NCBI GenBank assembly: GCA_964425215.1
Contig: CAYRLW010000018.1
Span: 1-59,068, forward strand
DNA: 59,068 nt
Direction: 5' to 3'
Origin: CAYRLW01 sp964425215
GTDB taxonomy: Bacteria; Spirochaetota; Spirochaetia; Treponematales; Breznakiellaceae
The stretch's first letter is position 1. Each line of letters starts with the position of its first letter. The notes beneath the pieces were generated by a model. That model was not told the DNA's origin. It did no database searches and was given only the letters and a program-made list of their open reading frames with translations. Shown piece by piece: positions 50,667 through 58,955 of the stretch. A program made the position numbers and the translations under genes.

Positions 50667-51826
50667 ACCGTCTATTACCAATGATGGTCGCCCTAGCGGT
50701 CAGTTTTCCTGCTGTTCACGTTTTCTCCCAAGCCGACTTACCCGAGCCGGCGGTTTCCACGGAATTCTCTTTTGATAGCCCGTCGGCTGTGTTGGTAGCG
50801 GGTCCTTCCACGGCCTTGGAAGCCCAGGACCTGTGGGCTTCCGATCCCGCTCCGTCTATGGTCCCCCTGCGATTTACCCCCCTCGCTACGGTAGCCCAGG
50901 CGGCTACTTCTGCGTCATCGTCCGCCGCAGTATCGGCGTCTTCCTCCGATGCCCCCGCTGATGTTTTGAATAACCCCTATCTAAAGGAAAGTCTTCGGTT
51001 AAAAGCCCTTGCTCAGGATGCCTTTGATTATGGGGATTACGACGCTTCCGCCAAATACGCCGCGGAGGCCTTAAAAAACGCCCAGCTATCGGATGCGTAC
51101 GTGGCTCTACAGCTTAAAATTATGGATGCGGATAAGGCAATCGCTAAAGCGAAGGCCCAGATTGACTGGGCTAGCTCCGTGGGAGCCGACGCTAGTTTCC
51201 CCTCTCCGTTTAGTTCGGCCCAGTCCAACTATGCGGAGGCGCTTCAGGATAGGACGGATAAAAAGTACGATGAGGCCCTAGCGGCGGCCCAGCGGTCGAT
51301 CGCCGATCTGGCCTGGGTCCCAGACGCGTTTGCGGCTCTGCAGGCAAAAATTAAAGCCGTGGACGACGCCATCGGCAAGGCGAAAGGGCGGCTCGATTGG
51401 GCCACCTCCATCGGGGCGGATAAGACGTATCCTTCCCAATACTCCACCGCCACCGTAGCCTACGGCCAGGCTACCCAGGATCGGTCGGATAAAAACTGGG
51501 ATGGGGCCATCGCGGCGGCTCAAAGGGTGCTGGACGCCCTGGCGGGAGTTACGGCTTTGGCCCCCCTGCCGGCCCAGTACACGGTTAGACCTTGGGCTAC
51601 CACCAAGGATTGCTTCTGGAATATCGCGGGCTACCCCTTTGTGTACGGGGACCCCACCCAGTGGAAAATCCTGTACAACGCGAACCGATCCAAGCTTAAG
51701 AACCCCGATAACCCGAATCTCATTTTCCCCGGCCAAGTTTTGGTTATTCCCAGCTTGCGGGGAGAAGCTCGGGATGGTATGTGGGTTGCCGGAAAGGCCT
51801 ACGCTCCCCTGCCGCCGCGCAAGTAA
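50663..51826 (+). CDS. Exported LysM protein with duplicated helical module
   Basis: A 387-residue protein with a signal peptide (MNRLLPMMVALAVSFPAVHV, cleavage near VFSQA). A module of about 90 residues is present twice (KIMDADKAIAKAKAQIDWAS and KIKAVDDAIGKAKGRLDWAT, each followed by SVGAD or SIGAD and YDEAL or WDGAI). A C-terminal LysM-type domain (about 300-375: YTVRPWATTKDCFWNIAG, NLIFPGQVLVIP) should bind peptidoglycan. It overlaps the lipoprotein gene by 4 bases (ATGA). Together they may link the membrane to the cell wall. Confidence 0.85.
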   Translation: MNRLLPMMVALAVSFPAVHVFSQADLPEPAVSTEFSFDSPSAVLVAGPSTALEAQDLWASDPAPSMVPLRFTPLATVAQAATSASSSAAVSASSSDAPADVLNNPYLKESLRLKALAQDAFDYGDYDASAKYAAEALKNAQLSDAYVALQLKIMDADKAIAKAKAQIDWASSVGADASFPSPFSSAQSNYAEALQDRTDKKYDEALAAAQRSIADLAWVPDAFAALQAKIKAVDDAIGKAKGRLDWATSIGADKTYPSQYSTATVAYGQATQDRSDKNWDGAIAAAQRVLDALAGVTALAPLPAQYTVRPWATTKDCFWNIAGYPFVYGDPTQWKILYNANRSKLKNPDNPNLIFPGQVLVIPSLRGEARDGMWVAGKAYAPLPPRK

Positions 51827-52359
51827 AGCGTAAGGGCCGAAGCCATGAGGGCGTGCACGTAGGGTGGACGCCCCATGCCCTCCAACACCTCGTGGAGGGG
51901 AACCTTTTCCACGTCCACGTATTCATCGTCGTCCAGGTTTTGTTTTTCCAAGGGTACCAAATCCTGGGCGAGGAATATGTGGACCCGGTTAGACATAATG
52001 GCCGGGTTGGGGTTAAAGGTTCCCAAAAGCTCAAGCTTACCCGCGCGATACGCGGTTTCTTCCTCCAATTCCCGGGCGGCGGCGTCTTTTATCGCTTCTC
52101 CTTCCTCTATAACGCCCCCGGGAAATTCAAGACTCAGCTGGTTTTCCCCGTGGCGCCACTGGCGGACCATGAGAAAACTCTCCCCTGCGGGGTGGGGGAG
52201 CAGGGGCATTACGATAGCCCAATCGGGGGCCCTGAGTACGTGGAACGTTTTTATGTCCCCTTCTGGAGATTGGCTGGAAACATCCTGAATGGAAAAAACG
52301 CGGCAGGAATACACGGTCTTTTTTTCCAATTCTTTCCAGGTTAAATGGGAATATTTCAT
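51799..52359 (-). CDS. NUDIX hydrolase, ADP-ribose pyrophosphatase-like
   Basis: A 186-residue NUDIX protein. The box GGVIEEGEAIKDAAARELEEETAY has the catalytic Glu residues, with Ala in place of the usual Gly in the last part. The family includes ADP-ribose and nucleoside-diphosphate-sugar hydrolases. The surrounding SLEFPGG and a proline after the box (NPNPAIMSNRVHIFLA) favour ADP-ribose pyrophosphatase, but the substrate is not certain. Its 3' end overlaps the LysM gene by 28 bases on the other strand. No ribosome binding site is visible before ATG 52359, and a TAAAAT box ends only 3 nt away. Confidence 0.9.
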   Translation of the reverse strand: MKYSHLTWKELEKKTVYSCRVFSIQDVSSQSPEGDIKTFHVLRAPDWAIVMPLLPHPAGESFLMVRQWRHGENQLSLEFPGGVIEEGEAIKDAAARELEEETAYRAGKLELLGTFNPNPAIMSNRVHIFLAQDLVPLEKQNLDDDEYVDVEKVPLHEVLEGMGRPPYVHALMASALTLYLRGGRGA

Positions 52360-52361
52360 AG

Positions 52362-52400
52362 ATTTTAAGAATAGCTTTTTATATTTGCTTAGTATATACT
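52362..52400. promoter_or_regulatory. Divergent promoter region with no ribosome binding sites
   Basis: Forty-one bases separate two divergent genes. Plus strand: TATACT (52395-52400) directly abuts the ATG of the kinase gene. Minus strand: TAAAAT (52367-52362) ends two bases before the ATG of the NUDIX gene. Both lack a good -35 and both lack a ribosome binding site. Transcription would begin at or just past the first codons, so leaderless mRNAs are suggested. Confidence 0.4.
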
Positions 52401-53927
52401 ATGCCAGAAATGACCCAGGACCCCAAACTTCAAAAAATATTATTTGCCTCTTCCGTGGCAGAAGAAAGAACCCTTTTTCTTGATTTAATACGTATTAAAA
52501 ATTTAGCCTACAAGGTTTTTTTCCCAAAGACCATTCAGGAAGCCGACCAGATGGTTACGGAAAACTCCGTGGATATTATAATTACGGATACGGATTTTGC
52601 TAACGGTTCCTTCGCCGACTGGCTGTCCCTGTGGCCCCGGCCCTTCATCCTGTTGGCCTACTACGGGGAAGAGGACCGGGTTAACGATCTAATCCGGGAC
52701 GAGGCCTGCTCGTTTATTCTACGGGATTCGGAGCAACGGCATTTAGGGACCCTCCCCATTATGATTCGAAAGGTTCTTAATATCCGCGAGAGTCTGGATC
52801 GGCAAAATGTTCACTTGCAGATTAGCGAACGCCGGTATATGGAACTGGTGAGCAATATTCCCGATATCGTGTATACCCTGGATGGGGATGGTCGTTTTAT
52901 TTACATCAACGACGCGGTTTCCCAGCTGGGTTATGCCCCCTCGGACCTGATCGGTCGGCATTTTTCCACTATTTTGGAGGAAGATGATGTCCCTCGGGTA
53001 AGTAGGCAGATGGTTTTAAAACGGCTGGGGGGACAGAAAACCGGGGTGTTAGGGGCGCCGAAGCTTTTTGACGAACGGCGAACCGGACAACGGATGACCC
53101 GGAATCTGGTGGTCCGCCTAAAAAACAAGCCCCCCGAACCGGGAAAATCGGCTACCGCTTCCGTGTATTCCTACGGAGAAATTTCCTGTGTGGGGCTTAC
53201 GTTACCGGAATACGAGGGGAGCGCCATCGGTACGGTGGGAATTATACGGGATATTACCCAGCGACAAAAAGAAGAGTTAAAGTTAAAGGAAAACCTTCAC
53301 ATAAAAGAAGTGCTTTTGAAGGAAATTCACCATAGGATTAAAAACAACCTGCAGGTCGTATCCAGTCTATTGAACCTTCAAAGTTCTACCCTGGAGGACC
53401 CCCACGCTCGCTCGATTTTTTATGATTCACAAAATCAAATCCAATCCATGGCGATGGTCCACGAACAGCTATACCAGAGCGACGATCTCCAATCCATTGA
53501 TATCAACGGCTTTATAACCTCCCTGGTTACGTATCTTTTCCGGTCCTACGATGTGGATTCGTCCCGGGTTACTTCTTACATCCAATGCGAATCCATCAAT
53601 TTTGGAGTCGATCAGGCTATCCCCTTATCGTTGATTATTAATGAATTGATCTCCAATTCGATTAAACACGGTTTGGCCCGAACCGAAGGTTCCATCTGGA
53701 TACGTTTGGAACTCCAGGAACAGGATATGATCCGTTTGGAGGTTCGAGATTCGGGATCGGGACTGCCGGAGGGATTTCAAATTGAATCCCTGCAAAGCCT
53801 CGGTATGCAGTTGGTCAAGGCGCTCTGCGAACAGCTGAACGGAAGCCTCTCGTGGGAGAATAAATCGGGTAGCTTGTTCGTGGTGGAATTCCCCTACATC
53901 CCCCCTGTTAAGGAAAATCTTTTTTGA
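52401..53927 (+). CDS. PAS-domain sensor histidine kinase, HisKA_2 type
   Basis: A 508-residue soluble kinase. Residues ~10-125 look like a receiver domain (DIIITDTDF), possibly degenerate. A PAS domain follows (about 142-270, YMELVSNIPDIVYTLDGDGR). The dimerisation and phosphoacceptor part is of the HisKA_2 type (LLKEIHHRIKNNLQVVSSLL, His310 or 311). The HATPase has SLIINELISNSIKHG and RDSGSGLPEG. No membrane segment is seen, so it senses inside the cell. No response regulator is adjacent. The first ATG (52401) abuts a -10 box, so ATG 52410 may be the real start. Confidence 0.9.
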   Translation: MPEMTQDPKLQKILFASSVAEERTLFLDLIRIKNLAYKVFFPKTIQEADQMVTENSVDIIITDTDFANGSFADWLSLWPRPFILLAYYGEEDRVNDLIRDEACSFILRDSEQRHLGTLPIMIRKVLNIRESLDRQNVHLQISERRYMELVSNIPDIVYTLDGDGRFIYINDAVSQLGYAPSDLIGRHFSTILEEDDVPRVSRQMVLKRLGGQKTGVLGAPKLFDERRTGQRMTRNLVVRLKNKPPEPGKSATASVYSYGEISCVGLTLPEYEGSAIGTVGIIRDITQRQKEELKLKENLHIKEVLLKEIHHRIKNNLQVVSSLLNLQSSTLEDPHARSIFYDSQNQIQSMAMVHEQLYQSDDLQSIDINGFITSLVTYLFRSYDVDSSRVTSYIQCESINFGVDQAIPLSLIINELISNSIKHGLARTEGSIWIRLELQEQDMIRLEVRDSGSGLPEGFQIESLQSLGMQLVKALCEQLNGSLSWENKSGSLFVVEFPYIPPVKENLF

Positions 53928-54017
53928 CTTTTCCCTTAAAAAGTCCTAAGCTTAAAGCAGGTCACAGGGAACCGTAGGTTCTAACCGTGGCTGACTATTT
54001 ACGCAAGGAGGTTGCAT

Positions 54018-54839
54018 ATGGCGATCATAACGATTTCCCGACAACTTGCGGCGCTGGGGGATGAAACGGCCCACGAATTAGCTAAAATGATGGATTACCG
54101 TTTCGTGGATAAATCGACCCTTGAACAAAGAATCACATCCTATGGCTTTGTTTCCACGAAGCTAGAAAAGTATGACGAGCGGAAACCATCCTTCTGGGCG
54201 TCCCTTTCCCAGGATAGGGACGATTATCTGCATTATCTAAAAACCGCCCTTTTAGCGGAAGCCGAAGGGGGGAACTGTGTTTTTGTGGGCCGGGGTGCCC
54301 AAATTGTCTTTAAGGGATTACCCGGAACCGTGTCTATCCTCCTGGTAGCCCCTATGGAAATCCGGGTGGAACGGGTAAAGAGCTATTTCCGTTGCGACGA
54401 AAAAAGGGCCCGGCAAATAATCGATCAGAGCGATCGGGATCGGCAGGGCTTCCATCATTTCTTCTTCAATTATGACTGGACCGCCGCGGAAAATTACCAT
54501 GCCACGTTCAATATGGGGAATTTACATCCCGCCACGGCAGCGGAAATGATAAAGGAACTAAAAAAGCTCATCATTACTCCGGAATTGGAGCAGAAAAACC
54601 AATTGCTCATAAAAGACCTGGTAATGGCCCAGAAGGTGGTTCAGCATATCCTTTACGATAAGAAGATCGCGGTCCATTTCCTGGAGGCTCTGGCCCTCGA
54701 AAACGCCGTGACCCTCCGGGGTGTGGCCAATTCTCAGGCGGTGGTAGAAGCGGCGATTTCCGCGGCCCGGGAGGTTCCTTCGGTTCGATCGGTACAATCG
54801 GAAATTCAGGTGGTTCAAGAATACAGCGTGATGCCCTAG
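54018..54839 (+). CDS. Cytidylate-kinase-like protein with C-terminal BON-like domain
   Basis: A 273-residue protein. The N-terminal ~190 residues fit the cytidylate kinase-like family (AIITISRQLAALGDETAHEL, FVGRGAQIVFKGLPGTVSIL, RQIIDQSDRDRQGFHHFFFN). The P-loop is atypical (SRQLAALGDE, without GKS/T), so nucleotide phosphorylation needs proof. The last ~65 residues (AVHFLEALALENAVTLRGVA, AISAAREVPSVRSVQSEIQV) look like a BON domain. ATG 54018 has AAGGAGG nearby. The upstream gap may hold a weak promoter and a GACTTTT/AAAAGTC hairpin (about 53928-53946). Confidence 0.75.
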   Translation: MAIITISRQLAALGDETAHELAKMMDYRFVDKSTLEQRITSYGFVSTKLEKYDERKPSFWASLSQDRDDYLHYLKTALLAEAEGGNCVFVGRGAQIVFKGLPGTVSILLVAPMEIRVERVKSYFRCDEKRARQIIDQSDRDRQGFHHFFFNYDWTAAENYHATFNMGNLHPATAAEMIKELKKLIITPELEQKNQLLIKDLVMAQKVVQHILYDKKIAVHFLEALALENAVTLRGVANSQAVVEAAISAAREVPSVRSVQSEIQVVQEYSVMP

Positions 54840-54888
54840 GATTTTGTCGGATCCGCTTGCCAGGCTTCTTAAGGGTGGGCGAAAGGGT

Positions 54889-54985
54889 GAATTTCCAGGA
54901 CCCATGGATACCTGGGGAAGCGGAAATTCCATGTGATGGGGTTTTCTTTACCGGAGGGTTTCTAAAGGAAACTTTCCGGTTTTTT
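54889..54985 (+). terminator. Hairpin and terminator after the kinase-like gene
   Basis: Hairpin A has GAATTT (54889-54894) pairing with AAATTC (54924-54929), and CCAGG with CCTGG inside. Hairpin B has CCGGA (54951-54955) pairing with TCCGG (54975-54979), with GTTTC/GAAAC inside, followed by TTTTTT. Hairpin B is a clear intrinsic terminator; hairpin A may be a stabiliser or an operator. Confidence 0.8.
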
Positions 54986-55058
54986 ATTACGAGTTCATGT
55001 TAAAAACCTGTTGTTTTTAGCGTGGACTCGATTATAAATCAAACTAAGGGGATAGGGG

Positions 55059-56579
55059 ATGTCAAAACAGGAACTTTTAGATCGTCTGTACGAATTGGAT
55101 CGCCAGAATCGGCATTGGGCCCATATTTCGGCACTTTTACAATGGGATCAGGAAACGTACCTGCCCCCCGCCGGGGTGGAAGACCGGGCTGAGCAGGTGG
55201 CCCTGTTGGAAGGACGGCTCCATGAGGGGCAGACAAATCCCGAATTGGGACGAACATTAGAGGCTTTAGGGTCCACCTCGGAAAATCCGTGGGGGGATGA
55301 ATCCTTAACTCCGGTGAACCGGGATTTGCTAAGGGTCCTTCGAAAATCCTACGATCGCGCTACCCGTCTCCCCGCCGAATTGGTTGCCCAAGCCGCCAAA
55401 GCGGAGGCTCTTTCGCAGGCCGCGTGGGTCAGGGCGCGTAAACAGAACGATTTCTCCCTTTTTGCACCCCACCTTCAGACCATGATCGACTTTGCGAAGC
55501 AAAAGGCCCGTTTGTGGGGCTTTGAAGAACTCCCCTACAACGGCCTTTTGGATCTTCATGAAAGCGGTATGACCGTTGATACGATTGATCGCGTTTTTAC
55601 GCCCCTTCGCCGTGAGCTTACCGCTTTAACGAAAAAAATAGCCGCCCGTTCTCCCGTGGACCGGTCTTTTTTGGACTGTGAATACCCGGTGGACCGGCAG
55701 GACCGCTTTGGCCAGGATCTTATGAAGACCCTAGGTTTTGAGGTTCAACGGGGACGGTTGGATCTAAGCGCCCATCCCTTTACGACCACATTGGGAACCG
55801 ATGATATTCGGATTACCACCCGGTATTTCCCTAAAAATATCCTTTCGGGGCTCTTTTCCATTATCCATGAAACGGGACACGCTTTGTACGAAATGGGATT
55901 TCCTCCAGAACTCCGGGGTACGTCCTTGGCTGACGGGGCTTCCATGGGTATCCACGAAAGCCAATCCCGGCTCTGGGAAAACGTTATTGGCCGAAGCCTC
56001 CCCTTCTGGGAGGGGCTTTTCCCTCGTCTGCAAGAGCTCTTTAGCGAGCCCTTGAAGGGCATAACGGCTCAGGATTTTTACCGGGGGGTAAACGCGGTAA
56101 AGCCTTCGCTTATTCGGGTGGACGCCGACGAGGTTACCTATAGTTTGCATATCATTCTTCGGTACGAGCTGGAAAAACGTTTGTTTTCGGGGGATCTGTC
56201 GGTGGATGCCCTGCCCCGGGAGTGGAACGCCCTTATGGTGGAACTGCTCGGTCTGGAGAGCGAAACCGACGCGGATGGGGTACTGCAGGATGTCCATTGG
56301 TCCATGGGGGCCTTTGGGTATTTTCCCAGTTATGCCCTGGGGAATCTCTATGGCCTTCAAATATGGGAGGCTCTTAAAAATGATGTCCCCGATATCGATG
56401 ACCATATCCAAACTGGGCGTTTTGATGTACCCCTGGGGTGGCTCCGGGATAGGGTTCACCGTTTGGGAGCCCGGCTTCTTCCTTTGGAATTGATAGAAAC
56501 CGTGACGGGAAAAGCTCCGGATTCGCGGGCCTTTTTGGACTATTTAACCAAAAAGTATTCCCCCCTGTATGACCTTTGA
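55059..56579 (+). CDS. M32 family metallocarboxypeptidase
   Basis: A 506-residue thermostable carboxypeptidase 1 (Taq) type enzyme, a zinc peptidase that removes C-terminal amino acids from peptides in the cytoplasm. The catalytic HETGH is at His270 to His274 (SIIHETGHALYEMGF), with the family signatures HESQSRLWEN and VDADEVTYSLHIILRYELE. The length is usual (about 500). ATG 55059 follows AGGGGATAGGGG. Its last 11 bases overlap the next gene. Confidence 0.95.
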   Translation: MSKQELLDRLYELDRQNRHWAHISALLQWDQETYLPPAGVEDRAEQVALLEGRLHEGQTNPELGRTLEALGSTSENPWGDESLTPVNRDLLRVLRKSYDRATRLPAELVAQAAKAEALSQAAWVRARKQNDFSLFAPHLQTMIDFAKQKARLWGFEELPYNGLLDLHESGMTVDTIDRVFTPLRRELTALTKKIAARSPVDRSFLDCEYPVDRQDRFGQDLMKTLGFEVQRGRLDLSAHPFTTTLGTDDIRITTRYFPKNILSGLFSIIHETGHALYEMGFPPELRGTSLADGASMGIHESQSRLWENVIGRSLPFWEGLFPRLQELFSEPLKGITAQDFYRGVNAVKPSLIRVDADEVTYSLHIILRYELEKRLFSGDLSVDALPREWNALMVELLGLESETDADGVLQDVHWSMGAFGYFPSYALGNLYGLQIWEALKNDVPDIDDHIQTGRFDVPLGWLRDRVHRLGARLLPLELIETVTGKAPDSRAFLDYLTKKYSPLYDL

Positions 56580-57339
56580 CGCGTTTCCCCTGGGTCGGGA
56601 TTTGGGGTATGGGGCGGCTCTTTTTCTGGGAATAAGCCTGGGTTTTCTCCTCCATATCCCCTGGGCGAGGGACGATCCCCGTCGGAAATCCCGATTGGTT
56701 TCCCTTTTTTTTATTTTGCTCAGCCTTACGGTGGCCGTCTTTGCGGGAGCTCTTATTTTTTCTAATGCCACGCTCCTGTGGGACCGGGAATACTATCTCC
56801 CCTGGATTTTGATAGGCGGTCTGGGCCTGGTGGGGTGCTGTTTCCCCCGGGCGGCGGGCTTCCCCCTAATTGTTTTGCTCGGTGTGGTGATTTCGTGGGG
56901 TTCCTATAGGTACCTTCGGTCCGAGCCTCTTTCCATTGGGAACAACCCGGTGGGCTTCCTGCGGGTGGACGGCCAAAACCAAATTTCCGTCCGCTTTGAA
57001 TCGTTTAATCCCCGCATATCCCCCATGGGGGACCAGCTGTATCAAATTTTGGAATTCCAAAATGAGAACGGACCCCTACGCTGTTCCGTCACGATCGTTC
57101 GGTTTCATCGATTAGTGCCTCTTGTGGGCGGTACCTCGAGAATACTGCGGGTTTTTATAACCCAGGGGAATTATGTATTGGCTTCTAAACCGAAAGAAGG
57201 GGGGAACCCTCCTTCCTGGGCTCCCGTCCTAAACTTGGAACGTCAGGACGTGGACGTACCCCTGAATCAAGCGGCTCCGGGGACCCGTTGGGGCATAGGC
57301 TTAGAATCGGATAGGCTTACGGTTCGTTTGATGAAATAA
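56569..57339 (+). CDS. Unknown membrane protein
   Basis: A 256-residue protein with four hydrophobic spans in the first ~125 residues (ALFLGISLGFLLHIPWA, LVSLFFILLSLTVAVFAGA, ILIGGLGLVGCC, LIVLLGVVISWGS) and a soluble C-terminal half (about 130-256) rich in strands and loops. I do not recognise the family. It overlaps the M32 peptidase gene by 11 bases (ATG 56569), so it is probably co-translated. It converges on and overlaps the gene at 57317 by 23 bases. Function unknown. Confidence 0.75.
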   Translation: MTFDAFPLGRDLGYGAALFLGISLGFLLHIPWARDDPRRKSRLVSLFFILLSLTVAVFAGALIFSNATLLWDREYYLPWILIGGLGLVGCCFPRAAGFPLIVLLGVVISWGSYRYLRSEPLSIGNNPVGFLRVDGQNQISVRFESFNPRISPMGDQLYQILEFQNENGPLRCSVTIVRFHRLVPLVGGTSRILRVFITQGNYVLASKPKEGGNPPSWAPVLNLERQDVDVPLNQAAPGTRWGIGLESDRLTVRLMK

Positions 57340-58102
57340 TCCGATAAAAACGCAACCCCTTATCAAAAACCGACAGCCCCACTACCAATCCGGCGATAAG
57401 TTCCAAAGAAAAAAATACGTCGTGATACCGATGGTGTAACAGTAGCTTTAGGGGTTCCACCGCGAAAAGTATCATCGTCGTAGCCACGGCGATTTTACCA
57501 AAAATCGTGGCTTGGGGTTCCACTCTGCGATGGATAATTAACAAGAGAAGCATCCCTACGGCCTGGAATAGGAACCTAAACAGAACGATGCCCAGGAGCC
57601 ACGGCGGAAGGATAGAAAAAACCGTGTAGGTGATGGAGACTACCAGGAGTAACGCGTAATCGCTCACCGAATCGAGGACCTTTCCCATATAGGTAACCTG
57701 TTTGGTGGCCCGGGAAACCCGCCCGTCGATAAGATCGGTTAAAAAGGTTATCCCCACCGCGATCAAAAGTACCGGTCCGATACGATGGTCCCGTATCGCA
57801 AGGATTAAAAAAAAGAGAGAGGGAATCATACTGATTCGTAATAGGGTGATTTTATTCGCCAAATTTACCCGCGTAAGCCGTTCTCCCGTGTTTATAATGT
57901 AGAAAAAATTGGAACATAAAACTAAAAAAAGGATAATACCCAGATCAAAAAAAATTTGGGTAATTATAAAGGCCCGTAAAAAGGCTCGGGAAAATTTATA
58001 GTAGTAGGCAACTCCATAAAAGATCAGTAATTCTAAAACCCCAAACGTTCCAACGGTTTTTAAAATAGAGGCGTGTAACGACGTTTTTAAGGTCCTATTC
58101 AT
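57317..58102 (-). CDS. CDP-alcohol phosphatidyltransferase family protein
   Basis: A 261-residue membrane enzyme with at least seven hydrophobic spans. The catalytic CDP-alcohol motif is complete: DLIDGRVSR, then G-x3-D-x3-D in MGKVLDSVSD. It moves a phosphatidyl-type group to an alcohol. An N-terminal extension of about 80 residues with two spans precedes the catalytic core (LANKITLLRISMIPSLFFL). The acceptor cannot be read from the sequence. ATG 58102 lies 2 nt downstream of its predicted transcription start, with only AGGGG as a possible ribosome binding site. Confidence 0.85.
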   Translation of the reverse strand: MNRTLKTSLHASILKTVGTFGVLELLIFYGVAYYYKFSRAFLRAFIITQIFFDLGIILFLVLCSNFFYIINTGERLTRVNLANKITLLRISMIPSLFFLILAIRDHRIGPVLLIAVGITFLTDLIDGRVSRATKQVTYMGKVLDSVSDYALLLVVSITYTVFSILPPWLLGIVLFRFLFQAVGMLLLLIIHRRVEPQATIFGKIAVATTMILFAVEPLKLLLHHRYHDVFFSLELIAGLVVGLSVFDKGLRFYRIISSNEP

Positions 58103-58110
58103 TGACCCCT

Positions 58111-58149
58111 ATACTATTGCTTGACATCCCTCTTGTCAAACCCCATACT
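58111..58149. promoter_or_regulatory. Face-to-face promoters of two divergent phospholipid genes
   Basis: Plus strand: TTGACA (58121-58126), 17 nt, CATACT (58144-58149). Minus strand: TTGACA (58139-58134), 17 nt, TAGTAT (58116-58111). The two -35 boxes are the arms of the inverted repeat TTGACA-N7-TGTCAA, and each promoter reads across the other. Predicted starts fall near 58156 and 58104, at or within 2 nt of each start codon, so both mRNAs would be leaderless or nearly so. Only one polymerase could bind at a time. Confidence 0.7.
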
Positions 58150-58155
58150 GCTTTC

Positions 58156-58740
58156 ATGACCCTAGCAGACAAAATTACTTCGATCCGGCTGATACTCGCG
58201 CCCTTCTTTTTTGTGGTGTATCTACTTCCCCGCTGGTTTCCTATCGGCGCTTTTTGGACTGTTCCCGTATTGTGGATTTTATTTGTTATCGCCGAAATTA
58301 CCGATCTTTTGGATGGAAAAGTGGCCCGATCTCGTAACGAGGTCAGCGATTTTGGAAAATTATTCGATCCCTTCGCGGACACCCTGGTTCGGATTACCTA
58401 TTTTCTCTGTTTTGTAGTGGATAATATCCTTCCGGCGCTACTCTTAATGGTTATCCTGTACCGGGAATTTGGTATTCTTTTTCTTCGAACCCTGATGATG
58501 AAGCGGGGCATAGCCATGGGAGCCCGTTCGGGGGGTAAGATAAAAGCGGTGGCCTATATGATTGCCGGGTTGGTGGCCCTTCTAGCGGCCAGTTCTCAGC
58601 GATTGGGTCTTTCGATGGAGCTTTTTACTATTCTAAGAATTTCCGCCATTGGTTTATTTCTTGTTTCGGTGGTCCTCTCTTTAACGTCCTTTGGCGATTA
58701 TTTTAAGGTGTATAAAAATACCGAGGAAGGAAAATCTTAA
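58156..58740 (+). CDS. pgsA: CDP-diacylglycerol-glycerol-3-phosphate 3-phosphatidyltransferase-like
   Basis: A 194-residue membrane enzyme, PgsA-like in length and layout, making phosphatidylglycerol phosphate from CDP-diacylglycerol and glycerol 3-phosphate. The motif is complete (DLLDGKVAR, then GKLFDPFAD), preceded by the PgsA-type start MTLADKITSIRLILAPFF. The ATG at 58156 is chosen over an upstream in-frame ATG (58102) because the predicted transcription start falls on it and the family length fits. The exact acceptor cannot be proven from sequence. Confidence 0.85.
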   Translation: MTLADKITSIRLILAPFFFVVYLLPRWFPIGAFWTVPVLWILFVIAEITDLLDGKVARSRNEVSDFGKLFDPFADTLVRITYFLCFVVDNILPALLLMVILYREFGILFLRTLMMKRGIAMGARSGGKIKAVAYMIAGLVALLAASSQRLGLSMELFTILRISAIGLFLVSVVLSLTSFGDYFKVYKNTEEGKS

Positions 58741-58769
58741 CATTTTTTACATAAAACCCAAATAATCTA

Positions 58770-58799
58770 TTGACAGTCCAAGCCCTTGTGCGATATGGT
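58770..58799 (+). promoter_or_regulatory. Predicted promoter P1 at the window end
   Basis: TTGACA (58770-58775) and TATGGT (58794-58799) are 18 nt apart. It reads toward the end of the window, where no coding region begins. Confidence 0.5.
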
Positions 58800-58926
58800 T
58801 ACCGACGTCGCCAAACGTTGAACGTGAAAAAAACCCTGGAAATAAATAGGAATATTGCTTTTTGGGGTCTAAATATGTAACTTTTATTAGTTTGAAACGA
58901 CCACGAAAAAAAGATTGAAAAAGCGC

Positions 58927-58955
58927 TTGACAGGGAAGAGGGGGATGTGATAGGT
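58927..58955 (+). promoter_or_regulatory. Predicted promoter P2 at the window end, stable-RNA type
   Basis: TTGACA (58927-58932) in the context GCGCTTGACA and ATAGGT (58950-58955) are 17 nt apart. A perfect -35 in such a context, the GC-rich stretch after the -10 and the tandem arrangement with P1 recall rRNA or other stable RNA promoters. Confidence 0.6.
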
